Shown: piece by piece, positions 53,323-62,027 of the stretch | Layout of the letters: each line of letters opens with the position of its first letter | Numbering within the stretch: position 1 is the first letter of the stretch | DNA from: Schumannella soli | GTDB taxonomy: Bacteria; Actinomycetota; Actinomycetes; Actinomycetales; Microbacteriaceae | NCBI RefSeq assembly: GCF_006517435.1 | Contig: NZ_VHQG01000002.1 | Coordinates: forward strand, 1,072,799 to 1,136,798 | Direction: 5' to 3' | Length of the DNA stretch: 64,000 bases | Notes under the pieces: generated by a model | Told to the model about the DNA's origin: nothing | What the model saw: only the letters and a program-made list of their open reading frames with translations | Database searches by the model: none | Position numbers and translations under genes: made by a program

Positions 53323-53592
53323 CTACTCCTTGTCGAGGTCGCGCGAGAGCAGCGCGACGAGCTCGTCGAGCGCGGCCTCCGAGCCCTCGGCGTCGGAGGC
53401 CAGCGTGACCTCCTCGCCCGAGCCGATGCCGAGCGAGAGCACGCCGAGGATGCTGGCGGCGTTGACCGACTTGCCGGCGGCCGAGGTCAGGGTGACGGGA
53501 ACGCCGGCCTTCGCCGCGGCCTGGCTGAACAGCGAGGCGGGGCGGGCGTGCAGGCCGACGCTCGAGGCGACGGTGACGGTGCGTTCGGGCAT
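53323..53592 (-). CDS. ptsH: Phosphocarrier protein HPr
   Basis: 89-residue HPr, which passes phosphate from enzyme I to EIIA proteins. The active His is H15 in VGLHARPA; a serine is present in the regulatory-site segment ASILGVLSLG. It is the last gene of the PTS operon, 57 bases after the dehydrogenase, with an AGGAGGA ribosome site. Enzyme I is not in the window. Confidence 0.94.
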   Translation of the reverse strand: MPERTVTVASSVGLHARPASLFSQAAAKAGVPVTLTSAAGKSVNAASILGVLSLGIGSGEEVTLASDAEGSEAALDELVALLSRDLDKE

Positions 53593-53649
53593 GGGATCCT
53601 CCTGGTTGTCGGGGGTTCGGTGTCGGTCGATGAAGTCGTGGGCGAGCCG

Positions 53650-54690
53650 TCAGGGCTCGATGGTCACCTTGATCGCCTCGCCGCGGGCGACGAGCTCGAT
53701 CGCGTCGAGCACCTGCTCGAGCGGCAGGCGATGGGTGATGAGATCGGCGACCGGGACGGCGCCGGTGGCGATGAGGCGCAGGGCCTCGGCGTTGTGCGCG
53801 GGGCTCGAGCCGTTGACGCCGAGCACGCTGAGCTCGCGGTAGTGCACGAGATTCGCGTCGAGGGCGATCACGGCGGCGTCCTTCGGCAGCCCGCCGAACA
53901 GACTCAGCCGGCCACGACGGGCGAGCATCTGCAAGCCCAGCTCCTGGGCGCGACCCGAGGCCGCCGCGGTGATGACGACATCCGCGCCGTCGCCGCCCGT
54001 GGCCTCCAGCACCCGGGCGACGATGTCGCCGTCGCCGGCCGCGATGGCCAGGTCGGGCTTCACGATGTCGGCCGACGCGGCGAGCCGGTCGGCGTTGAGG
54101 TCGATCAGGATGACGCGCTCGGCGCCGCGAGCGCGGGCGAGCCGCACATGCAGGCAGCCGATCGGGCCGGCGCCGATGACGACGACCGTGTCGCCGTCGC
54201 CGACTCCGGCGATCTCCTGGCCGTTGAGCACGCAGGCGAGCGGCTCGGCGAGCGATGCCTCGGCGAAGGACAGCGCCTCGGGGATGCGGTTGAGCCCGTC
54301 GACGGCGAGCACCTCGCGCGGCACGATCATGTGCTCGGCGAAGCCACCCGGGAACTGATATCCCATCGACAGCTGGTTGCGGCACACCGCGGGGTGGCCG
54401 GCACGGCACTCGCGGCAGGTGCCGTCGGGGATCGCGGCGATGACCTGCACGCGATCCCCGACAGCCCAGCCGTCGACCGCACGGCCGACCTGGGTGATCT
54501 CTCCCGCGATCTCGTGGCCCATGACCTGCGGAGGGGTCATGTTCGGGTGGCCCGAGCGGGAGATCTTGACGTCGGTTCCACAGGTCGAGCACGCGCGCAC
54601 GCGGATCACGACCTCGTCGTCGGACGCCACCGGGTCGGGATCCGTCTCCAGACGGATGTCACCGGGGGCGTGGAACCTCGCGACTCTCAC
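53650..54690 (-). CDS. Zinc-dependent MDR dehydrogenase, probably polyol (phosphate) dehydrogenase
   Basis: 346-residue medium-chain dehydrogenase. Catalytic zinc ligands C37 (in CSTCGTD) and H59-E60, and the Rossmann motif GAGPIG near residue 174, are present. The structural zinc loop has C92, C95 and C103 but Asp at 89 where the first Cys is usual. Placed between the PTS IIA gene and ptsH, it probably oxidises the imported polyol phosphate to a ketose phosphate, taking the place of the unrelated MtlD. The exact polyol is not readable. Six bases after the IIA stop. Confidence 0.85.
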   Translation of the reverse strand: MRVARFHAPGDIRLETDPDPVASDDEVVIRVRACSTCGTDVKISRSGHPNMTPPQVMGHEIAGEITQVGRAVDGWAVGDRVQVIAAIPDGTCRECRAGHPAVCRNQLSMGYQFPGGFAEHMIVPREVLAVDGLNRIPEALSFAEASLAEPLACVLNGQEIAGVGDGDTVVVIGAGPIGCLHVRLARARGAERVILIDLNADRLAASADIVKPDLAIAAGDGDIVARVLEATGGDGADVVITAAASGRAQELGLQMLARRGRLSLFGGLPKDAAVIALDANLVHYRELSVLGVNGSSPAHNAEALRLIATGAVPVADLITHRLPLEQVLDAIELVARGEAIKVTIEP

Positions 54691-54696
54691 GTGGGT

Positions 54697-55167
54697 CTAC
54701 TCGTCCTCGTCCTCGGAGGCGAGCAGCTCGTACACCTTCTCCGGAGTCGTCGCACCGCGGAGAGCGGCAGCTTTCTCCGAGTCGAGCAGGATCGTCGCGA
54801 GCTGTGAGAGCAGGGCGATGTGCCCGTTGCCCTTCGCGGCGATGCCGACGGCGACGCTGACCTCGTTGCCGTCCCAGTCCACGGTGTCGGGGAAGCGGAT
54901 GACGCTGAGCGCATCCGACTTCACCGCCTCCTTGCCGGCGAGGGTGCCGTGCGGGATCGCCACACCCTCGCCGACGTAGGTGGACACCGAGTTCTCGCGC
55001 TCGAGCATCGCGTCGATGTACGACGCGTCGATCGCGCCGGCGTCGAGCAGGGCCTGACCGGCCTGACGGATCGCGTCATCGCGGCCCGTCGCGCTCGACT
55101 CCAGTCGGATCGACTGCTCGGCGAGCAGCTCAGTCAGCGGCTTCGACTCGTTCGACTCGTCGCTCAT
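54697..55167 (-). CDS. PTS mannitol/fructose-type EIIA component
   Basis: 156-residue EIIA of the fructose-mannitol family. The phosphorylated His is H73 in GVAIPHGTL; VGIAAKGNGHIALLSQLA follows. It accepts phosphate from HPr (same operon) and passes it to EIIB. Three bases from the EIIB stop. Separate EIIA, EIIB and EIIC genes contrast with the fused MtlA of enterobacteria. Confidence 0.93.
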   Translation of the reverse strand: MSDESNESKPLTELLAEQSIRLESSATGRDDAIRQAGQALLDAGAIDASYIDAMLERENSVSTYVGEGVAIPHGTLAGKEAVKSDALSVIRFPDTVDWDGNEVSVAVGIAAKGNGHIALLSQLATILLDSEKAAALRGATTPEKVYELLASEDEDE

Positions 55168-55170
55168 CGA

Positions 55171-55479
55171 TCAGACCTCGACCGTCTCGCCGTTCTGGAT
55201 CGCCTTGACGACCTTCGTGATGGCGGGGTCGCCCAGGAAGAGCTGGAAGGGCACGACCGGGACGTCGGGGACGACGCCGCGGGCGCGCTCGGCCAGGCTC
55301 GCCTGGGTCACGACGACATCGGCGTCGGACGGGATGTGCGCGACGGGCGAGTGCTCGACCGTCACCCCGCTCTTCGCGAGCTGCTTCTTGAGCGTGGAGG
55401 CGAGCATGACGCTCGATCCCATGCCCGCGTCGCAGGCGACGATGAGCTTCTTCACGTTCGATCCGTCGATGGTTGCCAT
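55171..55479 (-). CDS. PTS mannitol-type EIIB component
   Basis: 102-residue EIIB with the phosphocysteine C16 in VACDAGMGSS, as in mannitol EIIB. It receives phosphate from EIIA and hands it to the sugar bound by EIIC. GGAG-type ribosome site; 32 bases after the EIIC stop. Confidence 0.94.
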   Translation of the reverse strand: MATIDGSNVKKLIVACDAGMGSSVMLASTLKKQLAKSGVTVEHSPVAHIPSDADVVVTQASLAERARGVVPDVPVVPFQLFLGDPAITKVVKAIQNGETVEV

Positions 55480-55511
55480 GAGGGGTCTCCTTCGGTGAGT
55501 GACGGTGTCGG

Positions 55512-56777
55512 TCAGGCCGCGGAACCGGCCGCGGGCTGGTTCTTCGACTCTGCCTTATTCTGCGCGGTCTTCTCCTGCGCCGCTTCGAGGTCGATCGCCG
55601 CATCCGTGGCGCTCTCCTTGCGACCGAAGCCGAGGAGCAGGGCGCCGACGATGAACGTGACGGCGGCGGAGATGATCACACCGGCCACGATCAGCGGGAT
55701 CTGCGTGGGCGGCGAGACCGCGACCCAGGCGATGATGCTGCCCGGCGAGGCCGGTCCGACGAGGCCGAGACCGAAGATCGTCTCCCAGAGCACACCGGTC
55801 GCACCGCCGACGATGGCGGCGACGATGAGGATCGGCTTCATGAGCACGTAGGGGAAGTAGATCTCGTGGATGCCGCCGAGGAAGTGCACGACCATGGCGG
55901 CCGGGACGGTCGGGCGGATCGCGCGGGGTCCGAAGAGGAGCATCGCGGTCAGGATGCCGAGGCCGGGCCCGGGGTTCGACTCGATCATGAAGAAGATCGA
56001 GTGACCGGCGCCGGCGCCGGCCTGCTCGATTCCGAGCGGGGTGAACACACCGTGGTTGATCGCGTTGTTGAGGAACAGCACCTTGGCGGGCTCGACCACG
56101 ATCGACACGAGCGGGAGGAGACCCGCGTTGACGAGCGCGTTCGCCAGCCAGCCGAGGCCCTGCGTGATCCAGAAGGTGATCGGGCCGACGACGTAGAGGC
56201 CGAGCACGGCGAAGACCGCGCCGACGATGCCGGCCGAGAAGTTGTCGACGAGCATCTCGAAGCCGCCGCGCACCTTGCCGGAGATGAAGTTGTCCCACCA
56301 CTTCATCACGAGGGCCGCCAGCGGTCCGAGCACGAACGCGGCCAGGATGGTCGGTCCGATCTCGGCGATGCTCTTCGGCGCGGAGACCTCCTCGCCGTTC
56401 AGCGGGATCGCGACGAGCTGCAGCGCGACCGGCGCGAGCATCGCGCCGATCAGCGCCACGGCGCCGACGACGCCGCCGCGGTGGCCGTGCACGTTCTTGC
56501 CGCCGGTGTAGGCGATCAGGATCGGGATGAGGATCGTGATCAGCGGCCCGACGATCGAGCCGATCTGGTCGGTGATCGGCAGGGTCTTGTCGGCCGGCAG
56601 ACCGCCCCAGTGGGCGATGAGGTTGATCCAGCCGGTGGGGATGAACAGCGTGGTGACGATACCGAACGCGATGAACGCGCCCAGGTTCGGCATCACCATG
56701 CCGGCGAGGAACGCGCCGAACCGCTGGACGCGGGCGCGGGCCCCGGTGCCGGTGGCGGCGGGGGTGTAGTCGGACAT
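55512..56777 (-). CDS. mtlA: PTS mannitol-type EIIC component
   Basis: 421-residue membrane permease of the mannitol PTS class with about eight to ten helices. The conserved blocks MPNLGAFIAFGIVTTLF, NNAINHGVFTPLG and FLGGIHEIYFPYVLMKP match MtlA EIIC. The protein ends in a hydrophilic Ala/Lys/Glu tail where fused MtlA would continue into EIIB. It follows the PfkB kinase gene by 72 bases. Mannitol is the best guess for substrate, but related hexitols are possible. Confidence 0.9.
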   Translation of the reverse strand: MSDYTPAATGTGARARVQRFGAFLAGMVMPNLGAFIAFGIVTTLFIPTGWINLIAHWGGLPADKTLPITDQIGSIVGPLITILIPILIAYTGGKNVHGHRGGVVGAVALIGAMLAPVALQLVAIPLNGEEVSAPKSIAEIGPTILAAFVLGPLAALVMKWWDNFISGKVRGGFEMLVDNFSAGIVGAVFAVLGLYVVGPITFWITQGLGWLANALVNAGLLPLVSIVVEPAKVLFLNNAINHGVFTPLGIEQAGAGAGHSIFFMIESNPGPGLGILTAMLLFGPRAIRPTVPAAMVVHFLGGIHEIYFPYVLMKPILIVAAIVGGATGVLWETIFGLGLVGPASPGSIIAWVAVSPPTQIPLIVAGVIISAAVTFIVGALLLGFGRKESATDAAIDLEAAQEKTAQNKAESKNQPAAGSAA

Positions 56778-56849
56778 CGGGGGTACTCCTTCGTACAGAG
56801 CGAGTTGCGGTGGTAGGTGGTGGTGCAGGTTTCAGCGGCGCCGGAGGCG

Positions 56850-57803
56850 TCAGCCGGCCACGAGGGGCCGATCCAGGTCTGGCTGCCACACCAGCTGGAC
56901 GTTCTCAGGGTGCAGGTCGCTCGGCGAGGGGACCGCGCTGCCGGGGAGTCCGGCGGCGGCGGCGCCCCAGGTGAGCCCCTCGGTGAACGCGGCGACGAGA
57001 TCGCTCTCATCCGTCCCGTACTTCGAGAGGAACCCGGCGAGCAGGCAGTCCCCCGCGCCGACCGGGCTGACCGGTCGGGCGACGGGCGACTCGCCGACGA
57101 GCTCGGTGTCGTCGGCGACGAGCACGGCGCCGGCGGCGCCGAGCGTGACGAGCACGATCGCGACACCCGAGTCGCGCACCTCGCGCGCGGCTTCGAGCAC
57201 GTCGGCGATCGTGCGCAGCGGACGGCCCACCAGTTCGGCGAGCTCGTCACGATTGGGCTTGAGGATGCGCGGGGCCGCGGCGACGGCGGCGGCCAGCGGG
57301 TCGCCGCTCGTGTCGACGGCGACCGAGGCTCCCCCAGCGGTCGCGGCCTCGATGAGCGCGCGCACGTCGTCGGCGATGAGGCCGGGGGTGCCGCTGCCCG
57401 AGACGACCAGCCAGTCGCCGGGGCGCACGGTGCCGCGCAGGGTCGTCGCGATCGCGAGCAGGTCATCGGCGTCGAGCGGCGACCCGGGCTCGTTGAGCTT
57501 GGTGACGGCGCCGTCGGCGCCGACGATGCTGAGGTTCGAGCGCGTGCGGCCGCTCACGGCGACGTAACGGCCGTCGACGCCGGCCGCATCCAGCAGGCGC
57601 CCGAGCTCGCTGCCCTCGGCGCCCGCGACCGGCACGACCGCGATCGAGGCGTGCCCGTTCGCGGTGAGCGCGCGAGTGACGTTGACGCCCTTGCCGCCGG
57701 GCTCGAGCACGGGGGCCGAGGTGCGCAGCACGCGGCCGGGCTCGAGGCGGTCGAGGGTGACCGTGCGGTCGAGGCTCGGGTTGATGGTGAGCGTGACGAT
57801 CAC
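56850..57803 (-). CDS. PfkB-type sugar-phosphate kinase, 1-phosphofructokinase-like
   Basis: 317-residue PfkB kinase of the FruK/LacC group. It starts VIVTLTINPSLDRTV, has GGKGVNVTRAL (37-46), LKPNRDEL and the anion-hole motif PVGAGDCLLAGF. It phosphorylates a ketose phosphate to a bisphosphate. With a mannitol-type PTS and an MDR dehydrogenase the expected substrate is a fructose- or tagatose-phosphate; no fructose PTS is present, so naming it fruK is not certain. GTG 57803 overlaps the deoR stop (GTGA). Confidence 0.88.
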   Translation of the reverse strand: MIVTLTINPSLDRTVTLDRLEPGRVLRTSAPVLEPGGKGVNVTRALTANGHASIAVVPVAGAEGSELGRLLDAAGVDGRYVAVSGRTRSNLSIVGADGAVTKLNEPGSPLDADDLLAIATTLRGTVRPGDWLVVSGSGTPGLIADDVRALIEAATAGGASVAVDTSGDPLAAAVAAAPRILKPNRDELAELVGRPLRTIADVLEAAREVRDSGVAIVLVTLGAAGAVLVADDTELVGESPVARPVSPVGAGDCLLAGFLSKYGTDESDLVAAFTEGLTWGAAAAGLPGSAVPSPSDLHPENVQLVWQPDLDRPLVAG

Positions 57804-58564
57804 GGCGCGATCACCACCCGCGGGCCGGCGTTCTCGAGGTCCTCCGCGAGCTCCGCGTCGATGGCCGCGTCGGTGATGATCGTGTCGATCGCCGAGATCG
57901 GGGCGACGCGCGCGAAGTCCTCGCGGCCGAACTTCGAGTGGTCGGCCAGCAGCACCGTGCGGCGGGCGGCCGTGATCAGCTCGCGCTTGACCGACGCCTC
58001 GGCCATGTCGGGCGTGGTGAGCCCGCGCTCGACGCTGATTCCGTTCGTTCCCATGAACGCCACGTCGGCGAAGACCTCGCCGATCTGCGCCCGCGTCCAC
58101 TCGCCGACGGCGGCGAGGGTTCGCGGGCGCACGACTCCACCCAGCAGGTGCAGGCTGATGTTCGGGCGCGCGACGAGCGCGGCGGCCACGGGAAGACTGT
58201 GGGTGACGACCGTGAACTCGCGGTCGGTGGGGAGAAGCTCGGCCAGGCGCACGGTCGTGGTGCCGGCGTCGAGGATGATCGATCCGCCGTCGGGCAGCTC
58301 GTCGAGCGCGGCGCGGGCGATCGACTCCTTCTCGCCGGTGGCGCGCACCTCGCGGTCGGCGACGCCCGGTTCGATGCCGAGTCGCTCGACGGGGATCGCG
58401 CCGCCGTGCACGCGGCGCAGCACGCCGCGGCGCTCGAGGGCCGTCAGATCGCGGCGCACGGTCTCCGGGGTGACCGAGAGCTCCTTGGCGAGACCGGCGA
58501 CATCCACGCGACCGCGCGAGCGCGCGGTGGCGAGGATCTGCTGGTGACGCTCCGGTGCGTACAT
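57800..58564 (-). CDS. DeoR/GlpR-family sugar operon repressor
   Basis: 254-residue DeoR-family regulator. The winged helix-turn-helix covers residues 5-58 (LSVTPETVRRDLTALERRG), followed by the sugar-phosphate-sensing domain with ILDAGTTTVRLAELL and FMGTNGISVERGLTTPDMAEASVK. It is the first gene of deoR-pfkB-EIIC-EIIB-EIIA-dehydrogenase-ptsH and probably represses it until a sugar phosphate binds. Inverted repeats in the promoter are its likely targets. Confidence 0.92.
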   Translation of the reverse strand: MYAPERHQQILATARSRGRVDVAGLAKELSVTPETVRRDLTALERRGVLRRVHGGAIPVERLGIEPGVADREVRATGEKESIARAALDELPDGGSIILDAGTTTVRLAELLPTDREFTVVTHSLPVAAALVARPNISLHLLGGVVRPRTLAAVGEWTRAQIGEVFADVAFMGTNGISVERGLTTPDMAEASVKRELITAARRTVLLADHSKFGREDFARVAPISAIDTIITDAAIDAELAEDLENAGPRVVIAP

Positions 58565-58592
58565 CGATCGACCTCTTCGTGATGCGGGCGGG

Positions 58593-58660
58593 CTTTGCTG
58601 GCAAAGTCCTGTGTTGATCTGTGCCCATAAAAGCCCGATTGCGTCCGGATGTCAACACAG
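58593..58660 (-). promoter_or_regulatory. Promoter and operators of the PTS operon
   Basis: On the minus strand TTGACA (-35, 58655-58650) and TTTATG (-10, 58631-58626) with an 18-base spacer. CTGTGTTGA (58609-58617) and its complement (58652-58660) form a 9-bp inverted repeat with centres 43 bases apart, one arm over the -35 and one near the start of transcription. CTTTGCTGGCAAAG (58593-58606) is a further palindrome in the leader. This fits repression by the DeoR protein. Confidence 0.7.
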
Positions 58661-58721
58661 CCGGGCGGTGTGGCGTGGCGCACCCGGAGCAAAACGGACA
58701 TGATCGGCGCTCGGAATGCGA

Positions 58722-58752
58722 AACCCCCGTCAGCGCGGGGCTGACGGGGGTT
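58722..58752 (-). terminator. Terminator after polA
   Basis: AACCCCCGTCAGC (58722-58734) pairs with 58740-58752 around a five-base loop, 69 bases past the polA stop and before the PTS operon promoter. Confidence 0.82.
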
Positions 58753-58821
58753 CCGGATACGGCTCACGCCAGCGTCACGGCCCGCCCGGGATGGCGGGCG
58801 CGACGAGGCGGCCAGCGAAGC

Positions 58822-61479
58822 TCAGTGCGCGGCGGCGTCCCAGTTCGGGCCGGTGCCGACCTGCACGACGAGCGGCACCGAGAGCTCGGCCGCGCCCTCC
58901 ATGCGCGAGCGCACGATCTCGGCCATCGCATCCTGCTCGCCGTCGACGACCTCGAAGACGAGTTCGTCGTGCACCTGCAGCAGCATGCGCGACGCGAGGC
59001 CCTTCTCGCGGATGTCTCCATCGATGTCGATCGAGGCGCGCTTGATGATGTCGGCCGCGGACCCCTGGATGGGCGAGTTGAGCGCCTGGCGCTCCGCGTT
59101 GTCACGCAGAACCCGGTTGGTCGACACCAGGTCGGGGAACGGGCGGCGGCGACCGAAGATCGTCGTCGTGTATCCGTCGACGCGGGCCTGCTCGACCACG
59201 CCGCGCAGGTAGTCGCGCACGGCGCCGAAGCGGGCGAAGTAGTCGGCCATGAGCTCCTTCGCCTCCTTCGTCTCGATGCGCAGCTGCTTCGACAGGCCGA
59301 AGGCGCTGAGCCCGTAGGCGAGGCCGTACGACATGGCCTTGACCTTGGTGCGCATGACCGGCGTGACGTCGGCCGGGTCGACGTGGAAGATGCGGGCGCC
59401 GACGAAGCGGTGCAGGTCTTCACCGGAGTGGAAGGCCTCGATGAGACCCTCGTCGCCGGAGAGGTGCGCCATGATGCGCATCTCGATCTGCGAGTAGTCG
59501 GCGGTGAGCAGTTGGGCGAACTCGGGACCGCTGCGGAACGCCGAGCGCACCTCGCGACCGGTCTCGGTCTTGATCGGGATGTTCTGCAGGTTCGGGTCGT
59601 TCGACGACAGACGGCCGGTGCTCGACCCCGCCTGCTCGTAGGTGGTGTGCACCCGGTGGTCGGGCGCGATCGCCTTCTCGAGCGTCTCGACCATCTGCTT
59701 GAGCTTGGTCGCGTCGCGGTGCTGCAGCAGCAGCGCGAGGAAGGGATGCGGGCTCTTCTCCTGCAGGTCGGCGAGCGACGCGGCATCGGTCGAGTATCCG
59801 GTCTTGTTCGCCCGGGTCTTCGGCATCTGCAGCTGCTCGAACAGCACCTCCTGCAGCTGCTTGGGCGAGCCGAGGTTCACCTCGCGGCCGATCTCGGCGT
59901 AGGCCGATGCCGCGTACTCGGCGGCGTTCGCGGTGAGTCGCGCGTTGAGGTCGCCGAGCACGTCCGTGTCGACCGTGACGCCCTGGAGCTCCATGCGGGC
60001 GAGAACGGGGATGAGCGGCACCTCGATGTCGTTCAGCACGCCGAGCGAGCCGGCGTCGAGCTGCTCCTGGAACTCGTCGCGCAGCCGCAGCAGGTACCAG
60101 GCCTCGGTGGCCGGGCTCACCTGCGCCTCAGGCACGAGCTGGTTCGGGTCGGGCTCGGGCAGCGTCTCGCCGAGGTGGTCGTAGACCTGCTTCGACAACG
60201 ACTCCGGCTTGTTGCCGGGCCGCAGCAGCCAGCCGGCGATCGCGGTGTCGAAGACGACGCCGTCGAGCGGGATGTCGAGCTTGGCGAGGGCCTTGATGGC
60301 GCGCTTCGATTCGTGCAGCACCTTCGGAGCCGGGCTCGCGAGCCACTCCTCGAGCGCCGCGTAGTCGGGACGGTGGGCACCCCACGGCACCCACGCGCTC
60401 TCGGTCGCCGTGGCGATGCCGAAGCCGTCGAGCTCGCCGCCGGCGACCGTGACGCGCAGGCCGAGCGGCTCCCCCGCCTTCGTGGCGGTCTGCAGCCACT
60501 TCGCGAGCTCCTCGTCGACCATCTGCCGCACGGCCGGGGCGCCCGCTCCGGCGAGGGTCTGCTCGACGCCGGCCGCCGCATCCTCGGCCGTGCCCTCGAG
60601 CTTGATGACGCGATCGAGCAGGGTGCGGAACTGCAATCGCGCGAAGACCTCGCGCACCGCCGCGGCGTCGATCGGCTTGCGTGCGAGGTCGGCGGGCTTC
60701 GCCGGCAGCTCGACATCGCGCACGAGGCGGTTGAGCCGGCGGTTGCGCACGGCGCGCTCCTGCTGCTCGCGCAGGTTGTTGCCGACCACGCCCTTGATCT
60801 CGTCGGCGTGCTTCAGCAGCTCGTCGACCGTTCCGTACTGCTGGATCCACTTGACGGCGGTCTTCTCGCCGACCTTGTCGATGCCGACCAGGTTGTCGCT
60901 GGTCTCGCCGACGAGCGCGGCGATCTCGGGGTACTGCGCCGGCTCGATTCCGTAGCGCTCGACGACGGCGTCGCGGTCGTAGCGCTTGAGCTCGCTGACG
61001 CCGCGCACGTTCGGGTAGAGCAGGGTCACGTCGTCGTCGACGAGCTGGATCGTGTCGCGGTCGCCCGAGACGACGAGCACGCGGAAGCCGTCGGCCGCGC
61101 CCTGCGTGGCGAGCGTCGCGAGGATGTCGTCGGCCTCGAAGTCCTCTTTGCTCAGGGTCGTGATGCCCATCGCGTGCAGCGCCTCCTCGAGCAGCGGGAT
61201 CTGGCCCACGAACTCCGGCGGTGTCTCGGCGCGGGTGCCCTTGTACTCGGGCAGCTCGCGCGTGCGGAAGGAGAACCGCGAGATGTCGAAGGCGACGGCG
61301 AGGTGGGTCGGCTTCTCGTTCTGCAGCAGGTTCAGCAGCATCGAGATGAATCCGTGGATGCCGTTGGTGTGCTGCCCGTCGCGGGTCACGAAGCTGTCGA
61401 CCGGCAGCGCGTAGAACGCGCGGAAGGCGAGCGAGTGGCCGTCGATGAGCAGAAGGGTGGGCTTGTCGTTGTCCGGCAC
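58822..61479 (-). CDS. polA: DNA polymerase I
   Basis: 885-residue family A polymerase. Order: 5'-3' exonuclease (about 1-300, LIDGHSLAFRAFYALP, FEADDILATLA, VSGDRDTIQLV), a 3'-5' exonuclease fold whose first motif reads VTVAGGELDGFG without the DxE metal ligands, so proofreading is probably absent as in mycobacterial PolA, and a complete polymerase domain (ADYSQIEMRIMAHLSGD, KAMSYGLAYGLSAFGLS, QVHDELVFEV). GTG 61479 lies 6 bases after the TAGGCT of a RecA-NDp-type promoter. Confidence 0.97.
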   Translation of the reverse strand: MPDNDKPTLLLIDGHSLAFRAFYALPVDSFVTRDGQHTNGIHGFISMLLNLLQNEKPTHLAVAFDISRFSFRTRELPEYKGTRAETPPEFVGQIPLLEEALHAMGITTLSKEDFEADDILATLATQGAADGFRVLVVSGDRDTIQLVDDDVTLLYPNVRGVSELKRYDRDAVVERYGIEPAQYPEIAALVGETSDNLVGIDKVGEKTAVKWIQQYGTVDELLKHADEIKGVVGNNLREQQERAVRNRRLNRLVRDVELPAKPADLARKPIDAAAVREVFARLQFRTLLDRVIKLEGTAEDAAAGVEQTLAGAGAPAVRQMVDEELAKWLQTATKAGEPLGLRVTVAGGELDGFGIATATESAWVPWGAHRPDYAALEEWLASPAPKVLHESKRAIKALAKLDIPLDGVVFDTAIAGWLLRPGNKPESLSKQVYDHLGETLPEPDPNQLVPEAQVSPATEAWYLLRLRDEFQEQLDAGSLGVLNDIEVPLIPVLARMELQGVTVDTDVLGDLNARLTANAAEYAASAYAEIGREVNLGSPKQLQEVLFEQLQMPKTRANKTGYSTDAASLADLQEKSPHPFLALLLQHRDATKLKQMVETLEKAIAPDHRVHTTYEQAGSSTGRLSSNDPNLQNIPIKTETGREVRSAFRSGPEFAQLLTADYSQIEMRIMAHLSGDEGLIEAFHSGEDLHRFVGARIFHVDPADVTPVMRTKVKAMSYGLAYGLSAFGLSKQLRIETKEAKELMADYFARFGAVRDYLRGVVEQARVDGYTTTIFGRRRPFPDLVSTNRVLRDNAERQALNSPIQGSAADIIKRASIDIDGDIREKGLASRMLLQVHDELVFEVVDGEQDAMAEIVRSRMEGAAELSVPLVVQVGTGPNWDAAAH

Positions 61480-61485
61480 GCGATC

Positions 61486-61508
61486 AGCCTAGCGACGACC
61501 TCCGACAG
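61486..61508 (-). promoter_or_regulatory. polA promoter, RecA-NDp (PafBC) type
   Basis: On the minus strand CTGTCGGAG (61508-61500), 8 bases, TAGGCT (61491-61486), 6 bases to the GTG. It differs from the uvrA and uvrB versions at one core position (GAG for GTG). Confidence 0.72.
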
Positions 61509-61601
61509 TGCCGGAGCGACAGAGAGCACCGGTCACCGGGTCGCGCGCGGCCGCGGCGGCATAGGCTCGCCGGGTCCGCATCCGACGCGAAGGAGCCCCG
61601 C

Positions 61602-62027
61602 GTGACCCTGCTGCCGCCCGACCTCGACCCCGAGCTGGTCGACCGCATCGTCAACACGAAGGGCGGCTCGCTCTCGGTCAAGATGGGCATCGAGTTCCTC
61701 GAGCTCTCGGCCGAGCGCTCGGTCGCCCGCATGCCGGTCGAGGGCAATCAGCAGGTCATCGGCCTGCTGCACGGCGGAGCGCATGTCGTGCTCGGCGAGT
61801 CGCTCGGCTCGATCTCGGCCGCCATCCACGCCGGTCCCGGCCGCTACGCGGTCGGCATCGAGATCAACGCCACCCACAGCCGCTCGGTGACCGAGGGCTG
61901 GGTCACCGGCACCTGCACGGCGCTGCAGCTCGGCCGCACGCTGTGCACGCACGAGATCGTCAACACCGACGAGCAGGGTCGCCGTCTCTCCACGATCCGC
62001 ATCACGAATCTGCTGCGCGACCAGTGA
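61602..62027 (+). CDS. PaaI-type hotdog-fold thioesterase
   Basis: 141-residue hotdog thioesterase of the PaaI/YigI type, which hydrolyses acyl-CoA thioesters. The active-site helix reads GLLHGGAHVVLGESLGS with the conserved HGG and catalytic-type Glu; NATHSRSVTEGWVTG follows. GTG 61602 has AAGGAG upstream; TAGGCT at 61562-61567 may be its -10. The gene diverges from polA and its stop overlaps the phosphatase GTG (GTGA). Natural substrate unknown. Confidence 0.88.
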   Translation: MTLLPPDLDPELVDRIVNTKGGSLSVKMGIEFLELSAERSVARMPVEGNQQVIGLLHGGAHVVLGESLGSISAAIHAGPGRYAVGIEINATHSRSVTEGWVTGTCTALQLGRTLCTHEIVNTDEQGRRLSTIRITNLLRDQ

